From positions 1-64,000 of the forward strand of contig CAIPAT010000301.1 of NCBI GenBank assembly GCA_903863035.1: a stretch of DNA of 64,000 nt, in the 5' to 3' direction. Position 1 is the stretch's first letter. The number at the start of each line of letters is the position of its first letter. Below are positions 9,180-17,367 of the stretch, piece after piece. Origin of the DNA: an uncultured Lentisphaeria bacterium (GTDB taxonomy: Bacteria; Verrucomicrobiota; Lentisphaeria; Victivallales; Victivallaceae). Under the pieces are notes generated by a model. It had not been told where the DNA came from. It did not search any database and worked only from the letters and a program-made list of their open reading frames with translations. Both the position numbers and the translations under genes were made by a program.

Positions 9180-10409
9180 TTATTTTTCTGCCGGTTTATT
9201 GCCGGCTTCAATTTTTTCGATTAACCGGTTGCCTAACGCAGCTCCGGCATTGAAGCATTCGTGAAGCGCTGCCTGGTCCGGTACGTATTTGGATTTTACG
9301 CCTCCGCAAGTCAGTTCCACGTCAGTCGCAGTAAGATATTCGTTGATCTGTTTTATAGACTCGCCGCTCCATCCGTAGGAGCCGAACGCGAATCCAATTT
9401 TATTCAATGGTCTCAGTCCTTTGAGATAGGTCAGGATATCCGCGATTGGCGGCAGCAGTTGATTGTTAAGGGTGGAACTGCCGATAACAAGGGCGCCTGA
9501 CTTCAACGCCATGGTCGCGACATAACTTCGATCTCTGGCCTTGAGCGAGATCAGTTCAACTTCAACTCCGGTACTGCTGATACCATCGGCAATCGCTTTT
9601 GCCATTGTCGCAGTGGATTCCCACATGGTATCATAAACGATGATCGCGCGTTTTTCCGGTTTCTGGGCAGACCATTTGCGGTATTGTTCGATAATCCAGC
9701 CGGGATTTTTGCGCCAGCAGGGGCCGTGATCCGGAGCGATTATTTTTATATCAAAATTAAATCCCGGCAGCGATTCAATAACAGAAAGAATCTTTGGGGC
9801 GTAAAGCATCAGGATATTGGCGTAATATTTAGCGCCTTCCCATTCAATTACATAGTCAGGATATTCATCGGCAAAGCGTTCCAGACCAGCCATATGCATG
9901 CCGAATCCGTCCTGCGAGAAGAGTATTTTTTCCCCGCTGAGATATGTAAACATGCTGTCCGGCCAGTGAATCATCCTGGTCTCGACAAATGATAATGTAT
10001 TGTCTCCCAGACAGATCGAGTCGCCGGTTTTTACTATTTCAAGCTGCAAGTCATTGCCGAAATGCGCCTTCAGGTTTTTTTCTCCCATCGGCGAAGCAAA
10101 AACCTTTTCCGGTTTGACGATTTTTATCATTTCCGGCAGACACCCTGAATGGTCCATTTCTGCGTGGTTGGAGACGATGTAATCAATTTTCTCCGGATCT
10201 ATGACGGAACTGATTCTGGCCAGCAGCTCGTCTCTGAACGGGGCCTTTACGGTATCGATCAGGGTAATTTTTTTGTCTATTACCAGATAGGCATTGTAAG
10301 TAGTGCCGCGCTCTGTGGAATAGCCATGGAAATTTTTTATTTCCCAGTCTACTGCGCCAACCCAGTAAACTTTTTCAGTAATTTTTACAGCATTCAATAA
10401 TTCTTTCAT
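9180..10409 (-). CDS. fprA: Flavodiiron protein (FprA-type A-type flavoprotein)
   Basis: A cytoplasmic enzyme that reduces O2 to water (and/or NO to N2O) with electrons from rubredoxin. The N-terminal metallo-beta-lactamase-like domain carries the di-iron ligand motif HAEMDHSG (around residue 85), the following DGFGMH region and APDHGP. The C-terminal flavodoxin domain begins [15 protein letters not shown] (about residue 250) and binds FMN. Length (409 aa) is normal for the two-domain form; no rubredoxin is fused, and a free one lies 34 bases downstream. The frame extends to a TTG six codons upstream, but the ATG at 10409 has AAAGG in position and is preferred. It follows the ferritin gene by 81 bases. 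Whether O2 or NO is the main substrate cannot be read from the sequence. Confidence 0.94.
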   Translation of the reverse strand: MKELLNAVKITEKVYWVGAVDWEIKNFHGYSTERGTTYNAYLVIDKKITLIDTVKAPFRDELLARISSVIDPEKIDYIVSNHAEMDHSGCLPEMIKIVKPEKVFASPMGEKNLKAHFGNDLQLEIVKTGDSICLGDNTLSFVETRMIHWPDSMFTYLSGEKILFSQDGFGMHMAGLERFADEYPDYVIEWEGAKYYANILMLYAPKILSVIESLPGFNFDIKIIAPDHGPCWRKNPGWIIEQYRKWSAQKPEKRAIIVYDTMWESTATMAKAIADGISSTGVEVELISLKARDRSYVATMALKSGALVIGSSTLNNQLLPPIADILTYLKGLRPLNKIGFAFGSYGWSGESIKQINEYLTATDVELTCGGVKSKYVPDQAALHECFNAGAALGNRLIEKIEAGNKPAEK

Positions 10410-10490
10410 CTTTTTACCTTTAGCCAAATTAACGGAATGCGCCAGATTTATTGACTAAACCAGACGCATTACCCAATTTGCGGAACTGGA

Positions 10491-11024
10491 TTATAACGGA
10501 GCCGAAACGGCCGCAGTTATATTGGCCATCGGCGATAGTACGCGGGCGCCCAGTTCAGTATCAATCATCATCAAACCATCAGAAGAATTTTTAGTTTTTT
10601 TGATTTTTTCAATGATGGTTTTGCCGTTGCTCTCTTCTTCAATCTGTTCGGTGACAAACCACTGGAGAGTGCTGTTAGTCACATGATCTTTTTCCATCAG
10701 CGCGAGGTCAACCAGGTTGCAAATTCTGGAAGTGACGATTATTTCATGCTTATGTGCATCGTCGAACACTTCAAGGAATGACTTCCAGTCAGTTTTCGGC
10801 TTTTTAATTTCCTGAAGGACTGCTCTGCCTCCGCGGTCAATGATGTAATTGAAGAACTTATTTGCGTGAAATAGTTCTTCCAGAGTCTGAATGCGCATCC
10901 AGTGTGCGGCGCCTTTGAAGTTCATGGCTTCCAGCGCGGAAGTCATCGCCATGTAAAGGTACGAAGAATATATTTCGAAATTCACCTGATCGTTCAGCGC
11001 TTTTTCCATTGTCTTGGTCAACAT
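10491..11024 (-). CDS. ftnA: Bacterial non-haem ferritin
   Basis: An iron-storage four-helix protein that oxidises Fe(II) and sequesters it, limiting Fenton chemistry. Ferroxidase ligands are at the standard positions: Glu17, Glu50 and His53 (LEELFHANKF). The third helix pair contains the usual Glu/Gln ligands in LQWFVTEQIEEE. The length of 177 aa fits bacterial ferritin rather than bacterioferritin, and no haem-binding Met is apparent. The chosen ATG at 11024 (MLTKTMEKALN) has AGAGGTG upstream; an in-frame ATG 15 codons earlier lacks both a site and family support. It lies 63 bases after the superoxide reductase gene, within the oxygen-defence operon. Confidence 0.94.
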   Translation of the reverse strand: MLTKTMEKALNDQVNFEIYSSYLYMAMTSALEAMNFKGAAHWMRIQTLEELFHANKFFNYIIDRGGRAVLQEIKKPKTDWKSFLEVFDDAHKHEIIVTSRICNLVDLALMEKDHVTNSTLQWFVTEQIEEESNGKTIIEKIKKTKNSSDGLMMIDTELGARVLSPMANITAAVSAPL

Positions 11025-11087
11025 AATACACCTCTTTTTATGATTATATTTCCGGCTAAAATCAAGCACCGGGAATATGAATTATGA

Positions 11088-11480
11088 TTATTTTCCGCCG
11101 GTCCAGAGACCGTGCAGATTGCAGTAAGAACGCACTTCCAGATGACTCTGCATCGGGACATAAAATTCAGCTTCCGGTGCTTCGCCGGGTTTCAAATACT
11201 TGCGGTTAACGTATGGACCGTTGGCAACTTCAATCCACATGATGTAGTGATTTTCTTCCATCGGATGGGGAATGGTGCCGACAACGACCTTGATGCCTTT
11301 TTCATTGCCGGTCAATACCGGAACATGTTTTTCCTTGCCCGCATCGCTGGTTTTGGCCTGGAGTAACTGCATCTCATCGCCGCAGCATTCCAGTTTAACG
11401 CATTGATCTTCCGAGGTGAGCACTTCCACGGTTAAGCCGCTATGTGCGCATTTGTAAATCTGGCTTCTTTTAATAGTCAT
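11088..11480 (-). CDS. dfx: Superoxide reductase (desulfoferrodoxin) with incomplete N-terminal iron site
   Basis: It reduces superoxide to hydrogen peroxide without releasing O2. The C-terminal domain has the catalytic Fe(His)4Cys ligand pattern, with IPHPMEENHYIMWIE and, near the end, CNLHG. The N-terminal desulforedoxin-like domain normally carries CxxC and CC for a rubredoxin-like iron. Here Cys11, Cys32 and Cys33 are kept but the second Cys is Ser14 (CAHS). Cys27 lies nearby and might substitute. The structural iron site is therefore probably altered or lost, while the catalytic site looks intact; class II enzymes without centre I are known to be active. It starts 27 bases after rubrerythrin in the same operon, and rubredoxin is the likely donor. 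Confidence 0.93.
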   Translation of the reverse strand: MTIKRSQIYKCAHSGLTVEVLTSEDQCVKLECCGDEMQLLQAKTSDAGKEKHVPVLTGNEKGIKVVVGTIPHPMEENHYIMWIEVANGPYVNRKYLKPGEAPEAEFYVPMQSHLEVRSYCNLHGLWTGGK

Positions 11481-11507
11481 GACAGTTTTCCTTTTATGAC
11501 AGGGTTA

Positions 11508-12083
11508 TTAATAATTTTCAGAGAGAACGACAAAATATTCCTTGGGATGCTGACAGGCCGGACACTTGTTCGGCGGAGTTGTTCCTTTGTGTAAATAGCC
11601 GCATTTTGAGCACTCCCAGGTGACTTCTTCAGGCTTTTCGAACAATGTGTTGTTCTCAAGGCTTTTCAGCAATGCCAGGTAGCGCACTTCATGGTGTTTT
11701 TCAGCTTTTGAGACAGTGCGGAACGCTGAGGCTACACTTGGGAAACCCTCCTTTTCCGCCACATCGGCAAACGACGGATACAGGCTTTCCCATTCCATGT
11801 GTTCGCCTGCGGCGGCCGCTTTCAGGTTCTCGGCAGTTGTTCCGATCTTGCCAGCCGGATAAGCTGCGGTTATTTCCAACTCGCCGCCTTCGAGAAAACT
11901 GAAATAGCGCTTGGCATGAAGTCTTTCCTGATCTGCGGTTATATCAAAAATAGCAGCAATTTGAACCAAACCTTCACTTTTGGCCTGCGATGCGAAATAG
12001 CCGTAACGGTTTCTGGCCTGAGACTCACCGGCGAATGCTTTTAGCAGGTTCTTTTCGGTCTCTGTTCCTTTAATGCTTGACAT
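11508..12083 (-). CDS. rbr: Rubrerythrin (NADH/rubredoxin peroxidase)
   Basis: A peroxide-scavenging enzyme of anaerobes. An N-terminal ferritin-like four-helix domain provides the di-iron site ([11 protein letters not shown], then [11 protein letters not shown], then GEHMEWE and [10 protein letters not shown], all carrying the expected Glu and His residues). A C-terminal rubredoxin domain follows with [11 protein letters not shown] and CPACQHP. Length, 191 aa, is typical. The ATG at 12083 was chosen because GAGGGGG lies 8-10 bases ahead; an ATG five codons upstream would overlap that site. The gene begins 46 bases after perR, and PerR-type control of rubrerythrin is well established in anaerobes, so co-regulation is likely. 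Confidence 0.96.
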   Translation of the reverse strand: MSSIKGTETEKNLLKAFAGESQARNRYGYFASQAKSEGLVQIAAIFDITADQERLHAKRYFSFLEGGELEITAAYPAGKIGTTAENLKAAAAGEHMEWESLYPSFADVAEKEGFPSVASAFRTVSKAEKHHEVRYLALLKSLENNTLFEKPEEVTWECSKCGYLHKGTTPPNKCPACQHPKEYFVVLSENY

Positions 12084-12129
12084 AGAATACCCCCTCATTG
12101 TTTATGGTTTTAGCAAATAACGTCAATTA

Positions 12130-12528
12130 TTATCTTTTACGGCTGCACTTGCTGCATTTGCCGTTAAGCTCCAGTCTGTAACCCTCAAACTGCATTGATT
12201 CAATCATTTCGCTCAGTTTGCGATCGATTTCAGTCATTTCCTCAGCGGGTATATCTTCCACGCAATCACATTTTGTACATCTTATATGATAATGCCTGTT
12301 TATCTGTCCGTCAAATCGTTTTTGCTTACCGGCCATTTCCAGTTTCTGGATAGTTCCCGCCGCCGCCAGCTGATCAAGATTGCGATAGACTGTTCCCAGA
12401 CTGATCTGAGGCAGCGTCTTTCGTACAATAATATACAACTCGTCCGCTGTCGGATGAGTCTTGAGTTTATTTAACTCATCAAGAATGACTCTGCGTTGAA
12501 TTGTATTGCTTAATTTAATAATTTTAAT
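12130..12528 (-). CDS. perR: PerR-like Fur-family peroxide-sensing repressor, with no canonical start codon
   Basis: A winged-helix repressor of oxidative-stress genes. The DNA-binding domain has the family signature HPTADELYIIVRK and ISLGTVYRNLDQL. The dimerisation domain has the regulatory metal ligands RFDG, HYHIRC and an Asp at the PerR (rather than Fur) position in VEDI. A structural zinc site is formed by CTKC and CSKC. The conserved N-terminus extends upstream of the first TTG (12436-12438) as SNTIQRRVILDELNKL, but the frame closes at a TAA at 12547-12549 with no ATG, GTG, TTG or CTG between. Translation therefore probably starts at an ATT, here taken as 12526-12528, or the sequence has an error. 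It leads the oxygen-defence operon and has a Fur-type operator directly upstream. Confidence 0.85.
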   Translation of the reverse strand: MKIIKLSNTIQRRVILDELNKLKTHPTADELYIIVRKTLPQISLGTVYRNLDQLAAAGTIQKLEMAGKQKRFDGQINRHYHIRCTKCDCVEDIPAEEMTEIDRKLSEMIESMQFEGYRLELNGKCSKCSRKR

Positions 12529-12540
12529 ATATACTTTTGA

Positions 12541-12555
12541 TAATAGTTACTATTT
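12541..12555 (-). promoter_or_regulatory. Fur/PerR-type operator upstream of perR
   Basis: The sequence TAATAGT-T-ACTATTT is a 7-1-7 inverted repeat with one mismatch, the architecture of Fur and PerR boxes. It lies directly ahead of the perR coding region, so autoregulation and control of the downstream rubrerythrin to rubredoxin genes are likely. The assignment rests on symmetry and position. Confidence 0.6.
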
Positions 12556-12763
12556 TTATAATACTACTCAAAATACTTCATGCAACTGTTTTAATTAAAA
12601 ATTAATGTTTTTCTTGCAGTATGCGTCAATTATCCGGGTTTTAGCTTGAAAGCGGATGACTTCAGCAAAAGAAGTTATGCAATAGTTTTACTTCTTTAGT
12701 ACAAGCCACATTAAGGTTAGGTGGCGAACAAAGCAATTTACTTGTGGAATTATTTTATGCCGG

Positions 12764-12785
12764 AGCGGTGTAAAAATACACCGCT
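12764..12785 (-). terminator. Perfect 9-bp hairpin after the first CBS gene
   Basis: Arms AGCGGTGTA and TACACCGCT enclose a four-base A loop. It lies 22 bases beyond the minus-strand CBS gene and could end its transcript, but no T-tract follows, so intrinsic termination is uncertain. Confidence 0.4.
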
Positions 12786-12806
12786 AATATTTAACACTGT
12801 GCAAAA

Positions 12807-13274
12807 TTAAAAGTTAATGTCGCGGCGGGTTGCTCCGAACATGTCATTGATGTGGCTCATGGCTATTTCCTGTTCCATGTCAACACAGTACATCAGGTCG
12901 CGGATCGATATCAGTGCAATAATTTTGCCGTGTTCTTCAAGGGGAATATGGCGGATATGATTTTCGCGCATTTTTCTTATAGTCGCTTTGACATCGTCGA
13001 GGACATTGGCAATAATCATGTCTTTGTGCATAATCTGGTGTATCGGAATATTGTTCATATCAACGTTTTCCGCACAGCACTTGATAATGTCTTTTTCAGA
13101 GATGATACCGGAGAACGCCCCATGTTCAGGAACGTATTTCTCAACCAAAGCAGCTCCGATATTTTCTTTTACGAACAGTTTGGCCGTTTCAGCGATTGTC
13201 GCATTGTAACCGATAGTATGCATTGGCGCAACTTTGCGGTTCAGCCTTTCTGCAAGAACTTTTATCATTTTCAT
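12807..13274 (-). CDS. Two-CBS-domain protein (paralogue 1)
   Basis: A 155-residue protein consisting of a CBS pair (Bateman module). CBS1 spans about 20-75 (IAETAKLFVKENIGAALV, then GIISEKDIIK). CBS2 spans about 85-140 (TIRKMRENHIRHIPL, then ALISIRDL). CBS pairs commonly bind adenine nucleotides and regulate a partner, but no catalytic domain is attached, so the partner is unknown. GGAGGG lies about 11 bases before the ATG; a second ATG two codons in is also possible. Paralogue 2 lies 141 bases upstream on the same strand and is colinear over its full length, so the pair arose by tandem duplication. Proximity to the oxygen-defence operon may be coincidental. Confidence 0.9.
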   Translation of the reverse strand: MKMIKVLAERLNRKVAPMHTIGYNATIAETAKLFVKENIGAALVEKYVPEHGAFSGIISEKDIIKCCAENVDMNNIPIHQIMHKDMIIANVLDDVKATIRKMRENHIRHIPLEEHGKIIALISIRDLMYCVDMEQEIAMSHINDMFGATRRDINF

Positions 13275-13415
13275 AATATTACTATCCCTCCAGGTTTTTC
13301 TAATGCCGTAGCGGCCTTTGCCTTGTTATTAAGCAAAATAACACACCGGCGTATTTTTACAATTATTTTTTATCTGGTTTCCATGCAAAAAGAATTATGC
13401 TATGGGTATGTTCTG

Positions 13416-13883
13416 TTAAAAACTGGTGTCGCTGTGGTGTGCTCCAAACATTTCGTTAATATCGCTCATGGTCTTGTCCATCTCCATATCAATACAGTGC
13501 ATAAGGTCGCGGACCGATATCAGCGCGATGATTTTGCCGTTCTCTTTCAGTGGAACATGGCGGACGTGATGTTCGCGCATTCTTCTGACAGTTGAACTCA
13601 CATCATCATCAATATCAGCGGTAAGCATTTCCTGCTTCATGAGCTGGGATACCCGGACACTATTCAGGTTACTGGCTTCGGCAATGCATCTGATAATATC
13701 TTTTGCGGTTATGATGCCGGCGTAAAAACCAGGTTCCGGAGCTTCTTTTTCAACCATTGCCGCGCCAATATTTTCTCTTTGAAAATATTGCGCAGTATCT
13801 CTGATAGTGGCACACTGGCAGATCCTGTATAACGGCGGATGATTACGGCTGATTTTTTCTGCGAGAACTTTACTCATTTTCAT
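13416..13883 (-). CDS. Two-CBS-domain protein (paralogue 2)
   Basis: The same length (155 aa) and architecture as the gene downstream of it, with CBS1 near GIITAKDIIRC and CBS2 near TVRRMREHHVRHVPL and ALISVRDLMHC. Both copies end with an acidic/amphipathic tail that contains INDMFGA or INEMFGA. An AGGAGAAG sequence lies about 7 bases before the ATG. Sequence divergence is spread evenly and neither copy is broken, so both are probably functional. Ligand and partner are unknown; adenine nucleotide sensing is the general expectation for the fold. Confidence 0.9.
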   Translation of the reverse strand: MKMSKVLAEKISRNHPPLYRICQCATIRDTAQYFQRENIGAAMVEKEAPEPGFYAGIITAKDIIRCIAEASNLNSVRVSQLMKQEMLTADIDDDVSSTVRRMREHHVRHVPLKENGKIIALISVRDLMHCIDMEMDKTMSDINEMFGAHHSDTSF

Positions 13884-14084
13884 ACATTAACTTCTCCTGT
13901 TCATTCAGAGCAAGCGCCTCATCCTGAAATTGGACGGGCTGGATTGTCATATCTTATATTATACACCTGCTTCCGGCAGTTATCTAGAAATTATCCGGTA
14001 AATAATTAAGCATATTTTGTACAATGAATGAACAGAGCAATATTTTTCAGATAATTTTTCTTGGAGATTGAGTATTGGAAGGAA

Positions 14085-14585
14085 TTACTGAGATGCTTTT
14101 TTGATTTTATCGAGGTCTTCTTGAGCAAATTCTACAACTTTTTCGAATTTCGGAATGTTATTTTGGTCAACATCCATCAGGGTTTGGTGAGCTTCCACTA
14201 CAGTTTCGGCAGTGGTTAATCGGTCTTTTTCCGATTCGCTTTGCTGCCAGTCAACATTTTCCATGGTTTCTTGCCGGTCAATGAAAACAAAGAGTTTTTC
14301 AAGACCGAGTCCAATCAGCAGATGGCGGTTATTGGCATCGGCATTGACGATTTCGACAATTCCTCCGACCTTGCGGGCTTTCAGCCCGATCATGGCCAGC
14401 ACTCCCATGAATGTGCTGTCCATACCGGTACAGCTTGTCAGGTCAATGCAAACTTTTTCGAATTTGCCTTCAAGATTTTTGGCAAAATTACGCAGGGGAA
14501 GTCCGTACTCAAAATTGGCGCGTCCTTCCACTTTTATATTATAAACGCCCTTATTGTGGGCTATCAGCAAATCAGCTCTTTTCAT
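14085..14585 (-). CDS. STAS-domain protein (anti-sigma factor antagonist-like)
   Basis: A 166-residue protein whose first 110 residues form a STAS domain. The motif DLTSCTGMDSTFMGVL matches the helix start where anti-anti-sigma factors (SpoIIAA/RsbV type) are phosphorylated on Ser, preceded by the GRANFEYG strand region. The C-terminal 50 residues are charged and helical, beyond the usual 110-residue family length. No partner kinase or sigma factor lies next to it. The Ser/Thr kinases at 50-57 kb in this window are of the Hanks type, not the HATPase type that normally pairs with STAS proteins. Function beyond partner-switch regulation is not assignable. Confidence 0.82.
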   Translation of the reverse strand: MKRADLLIAHNKGVYNIKVEGRANFEYGLPLRNFAKNLEGKFEKVCIDLTSCTGMDSTFMGVLAMIGLKARKVGGIVEIVNADANNRHLLIGLGLEKLFVFIDRQETMENVDWQQSESEKDRLTTAETVVEAHQTLMDVDQNNIPKFEKVVEFAQEDLDKIKKASQ

Positions 14586-14665
14586 GCAAATGGTAACCCT
14601 TTTTACCTGATTCAGACAAAATTATTCTGTTTGTCTGCCAAATTAGATAACAACTATAGCACACA

Positions 14666-16444
14666 TTATTCTTTAATCAATACCGCTTTAATCCTTCTGA
14701 CGCCTCTGCTGGAACTCTCTTCCTTCAAAATTTTGAATTTAACGAGGTCTCCGGTATTGGAAGCATGCGGGCCACCGCATATTTCCTTGCTGAAGTCGCC
14801 GATGGTGTAAACTTTTACGTTATCGCCGTAGCGGTCGCCGAACAGGCCGATTGCACCTTCATTTTGAGCATCTTCCACGGTCATCTCCCGGCAATTTATC
14901 GGCAGTTTGCCGGCAATGACTTCATTTACAATTTGCTCGACCTTATCCAGGTCTTCCTGGGAAATCCTGTCATTATGTGAAAAGTCAAAACGGAGACGTT
15001 CTGCGGTAATATTCGATCCGCGCTGTTCGACGTGTTCCCCGAGCACTTTGCGCAGTGCCGCCTGCAGGAGATGGGTTGCGGTATGCAGGCCGGCGGTTGC
15101 TTCGGAACTGTCTGCGAGCCCGCCTTTGAATTTCTGCTCGGCGCCCTTGCGGGAAAGTTCCTGATGTTTGGCAAAGGCTTCACTGAATCCGGCACGGTCT
15201 ACCTGGAAACCTTTTTCCGCGGCCATTTCTTCGGTCAGTTCCAGCGGGAATCCGTACGTCTCATACAGAAAGAACGCATTTTTACCGCTGATGACTTTCT
15301 TTACTACATGCTCTGGAACTCTGGAAATCAGTTTTTCAAATTCCCGTGAGCCTTTTTCAAGAGTCAGTTCAAACTGGCTTTCTTCTGCATGCAGTTCTTC
15401 GATAATTTTGGCTTCATTCTGCTTCAGTTCGCTGTAAACATCACAGAAATTATCAATCACAACCTGTGCCACAGGCACGATGAACGCCTTGTCAATGCCG
15501 AGTTTCCGCCCTTCGCGGATAGCCCGCCGGATCAGGCGGCGGAGTACATAGGACTGGTCAACATTGCCAGGTGTGATGCCGTCGGCAATGATGAATACTG
15601 AAGAACGGATATGATCGGCAATGATGCGTTCTGAATTGGTGCGGATTTCCGGCGCGGCAATGCCGCGCAGTTCGTCTACTTTATGCAAAATCGGCTGGAA
15701 AATTTCAGTATCGTAGCAACTGGCTTTGCCCTGCAGCACGGCGGTAACGCGCTCCACGCCCATGCCGGTGTCTACGTTCCGCTGCTTTAACGGTTCATAT
15801 TTGCCTTCAGCGTTTTTGTTGTACTGCATGAAAACATCGTTCCAGATTTCCACCCAGAGCCGGTTTTTCGGATCAAATACTTCCGGTGCTTCGCCGGGGC
15901 CGGTCCAGTAGAACATTTCAGTATCCGGACCGCAGGGGCCGGTTTGCCCTGCCGGTCCCCACCAGTTGTCGGCTTTGGGGCATTTGGCGATGCGTGGCAG
16001 GGGGATTCCCAGGCGGTGCCAGAGATTGTAGGCCAGATCATCAAAAGGCGCGTCTTCATCTCCGGCGAATACTGTGACTGCCAGTCTGGAGATAGGGATA
16101 TTCAGCCATTCCGGGCTGGTCAGAAATTCAAAACTGAATTGAATGGTCTCTTCTTTAAAATAATCGCCGAGCGACCAGTTGCCGAGCATTTCGAAAAAGG
16201 TCAGGTGAACTGGATCGCCTACTTCTTCGATATCGCCGGTACGGATGCATTTCTGCACATTGACCAGGCGACTGCCAAGCGGATGCTTTTCGCCCTGGAG
16301 AAATGGAACCAGTGGATGCATGCCGGCAGTGGTGAACAGACAGGTAGGGTCATTGTCAGGAATCAGCGATGCACTTTTAATGACTTTATGCTTTTTACTG
16401 ACAAAAAAATCAATATATTTTTTACGTAAATCTACAGCTTTCAT
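14666..16444 (-). CDS. alaS: Alanine--tRNA ligase, short form without C-terminal domain
   Basis: It charges tRNA-Ala and hydrolyses mischarged Ser/Gly-tRNA. The class II catalytic core spans about residues 1-240 (motif 1 near DPTCLFTTAGMHPLVPF, then NVQKCIRTGDIEEVG and the GPCGPDTEMFYW region, then GMGVERV). The tRNA-recognition helices follow (SYVLRRLIRRAIREG). The editing domain holds the zinc ligands HTATH (near 453) and CGGPHASNTG (near 558). The protein ends right after that domain at 592 aa, whereas standard AlaRS is about 870 aa with a coiled oligomerisation part and C-Ala. The stop is clean and the gene looks intact, so this is a natural short form; similar short AlaRS occur in some spirochaetes. 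It is probably monomeric. It is the only alaS in the window. Confidence 0.92.
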   Translation of the reverse strand: MKAVDLRKKYIDFFVSKKHKVIKSASLIPDNDPTCLFTTAGMHPLVPFLQGEKHPLGSRLVNVQKCIRTGDIEEVGDPVHLTFFEMLGNWSLGDYFKEETIQFSFEFLTSPEWLNIPISRLAVTVFAGDEDAPFDDLAYNLWHRLGIPLPRIAKCPKADNWWGPAGQTGPCGPDTEMFYWTGPGEAPEVFDPKNRLWVEIWNDVFMQYNKNAEGKYEPLKQRNVDTGMGVERVTAVLQGKASCYDTEIFQPILHKVDELRGIAAPEIRTNSERIIADHIRSSVFIIADGITPGNVDQSYVLRRLIRRAIREGRKLGIDKAFIVPVAQVVIDNFCDVYSELKQNEAKIIEELHAEESQFELTLEKGSREFEKLISRVPEHVVKKVISGKNAFFLYETYGFPLELTEEMAAEKGFQVDRAGFSEAFAKHQELSRKGAEQKFKGGLADSSEATAGLHTATHLLQAALRKVLGEHVEQRGSNITAERLRFDFSHNDRISQEDLDKVEQIVNEVIAGKLPINCREMTVEDAQNEGAIGLFGDRYGDNVKVYTIGDFSKEICGGPHASNTGDLVKFKILKEESSSRGVRRIKAVLIKE

Positions 16445-16752
16445 ATAGTTATATTCAATCCATGCTTGTTTTTATTAATTATGAACTTGTTACAATACCC
16501 TTGAAAAAAATAATTTTCAAATCGCAATCGGCAATTTTCAGGATGTCAGGAAAATTCAAAAAGCAATACGTCAACATTTTTATACATTCCGGATACTTTC
16601 GGAGTCGTCAAGGACGCGGACGTATCCAGGGCGAGGTATCTTCCGCAATTTTGTGAACAGGATGTTTAATAAAAATTTTCTGCCGTTCAGGCTATCACCC
16701 TGATACAAGTATATGGGGATTGCGCCAGAACTCCAGCGTCCTTCGGACGTTT

Positions 16753-16914
16753 AGGAGCCGTAAAGAAATAACCTTTACATCTTCGCGCTTCTCCCGAATG
16801 CCTTTGTGTTTGCCGGTTCGTTACATACCTTCAGGTATGCGCCTTACCGGCAATTCCCAAAATCACTTCGGGATATTTCGCGGGACTTGTCATGTTTATT
16901 TCTTGACAGCTCCT
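16753..16914. repeat. MITE-like repeat family A, copy 1
   Basis: About 162 bp bounded by imperfect inverted repeats of about 20 bp (outer part AGGAGC, inner part AAGAAATAA). The internal sequence shares long stretches with 37928-38077, such as AACCTTTACATCTT and the GATATTTCGCG block near the right end. No open frame or transposase is inside, so it fits a non-autonomous element. It lies in the alaS-cobO intergenic space. A 5-bp hairpin, CGTCC-TTC-GGACG, abuts its left end. Confidence 0.65.
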
Positions 16915-17367
16915 TATAGAGTATAGATGGACGACGCCTGGTTAAAATATAAAAATTGAGACCGGAAAATGGTGAATTTGAAGGATGAAGAAAGTTTTCC
17001 GGTAAAAGCAGGAGAAGATGCCGGCAACGGCAATGCTGCACTGGACGGGCGGTTGCCCGGTTTGTTGCTGATGCAGGGGCAAAACAACGGGGCTTACGGG
17101 GGCATCAGGAATAGCGTGTAAGAATGTACGAGCGCATTGTCCAAAATGACGATAGTATTTCGGTTTTGCCCAAACTGGCAGGCAGGCGTTTGGGGCTAAA
17201 ATGCCATACAACGGTAAAACCATTCTGCATCGGGGGGCCAAAATGTGCGGGGAGGTTGTCCAAAAGGTAAAATATAGTACGGAGTTTTTTAATACGATAC
17301 TTGAATTATTTTTCATCATTGGTAAACTTAAGAAGTATCCGAAAATACTAATAATATATGAGAGAAT
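16915..17367. other. Unassigned stretch between repeat A and cobO
   Basis: No gene was recognised. A minus-strand frame (16942-17400) has no ribosome-binding site, no family resemblance and cysteine- and proline-rich low-quality composition. No cobalamin riboswitch was found ahead of cobO: the conserved B12-box core GCCACTG is absent. Confidence 0.5.

Noticed and set aside
12130-12438. perR starting at the TTG at 12438
   Set aside because: That start would remove the first helices of the winged-helix domain, whose conserved residues continue in frame upstream.
16915-17367. Possible cobalamin riboswitch ahead of cobO
   Set aside because: The conserved B12-box core was not found and no matching junction structure was evident.
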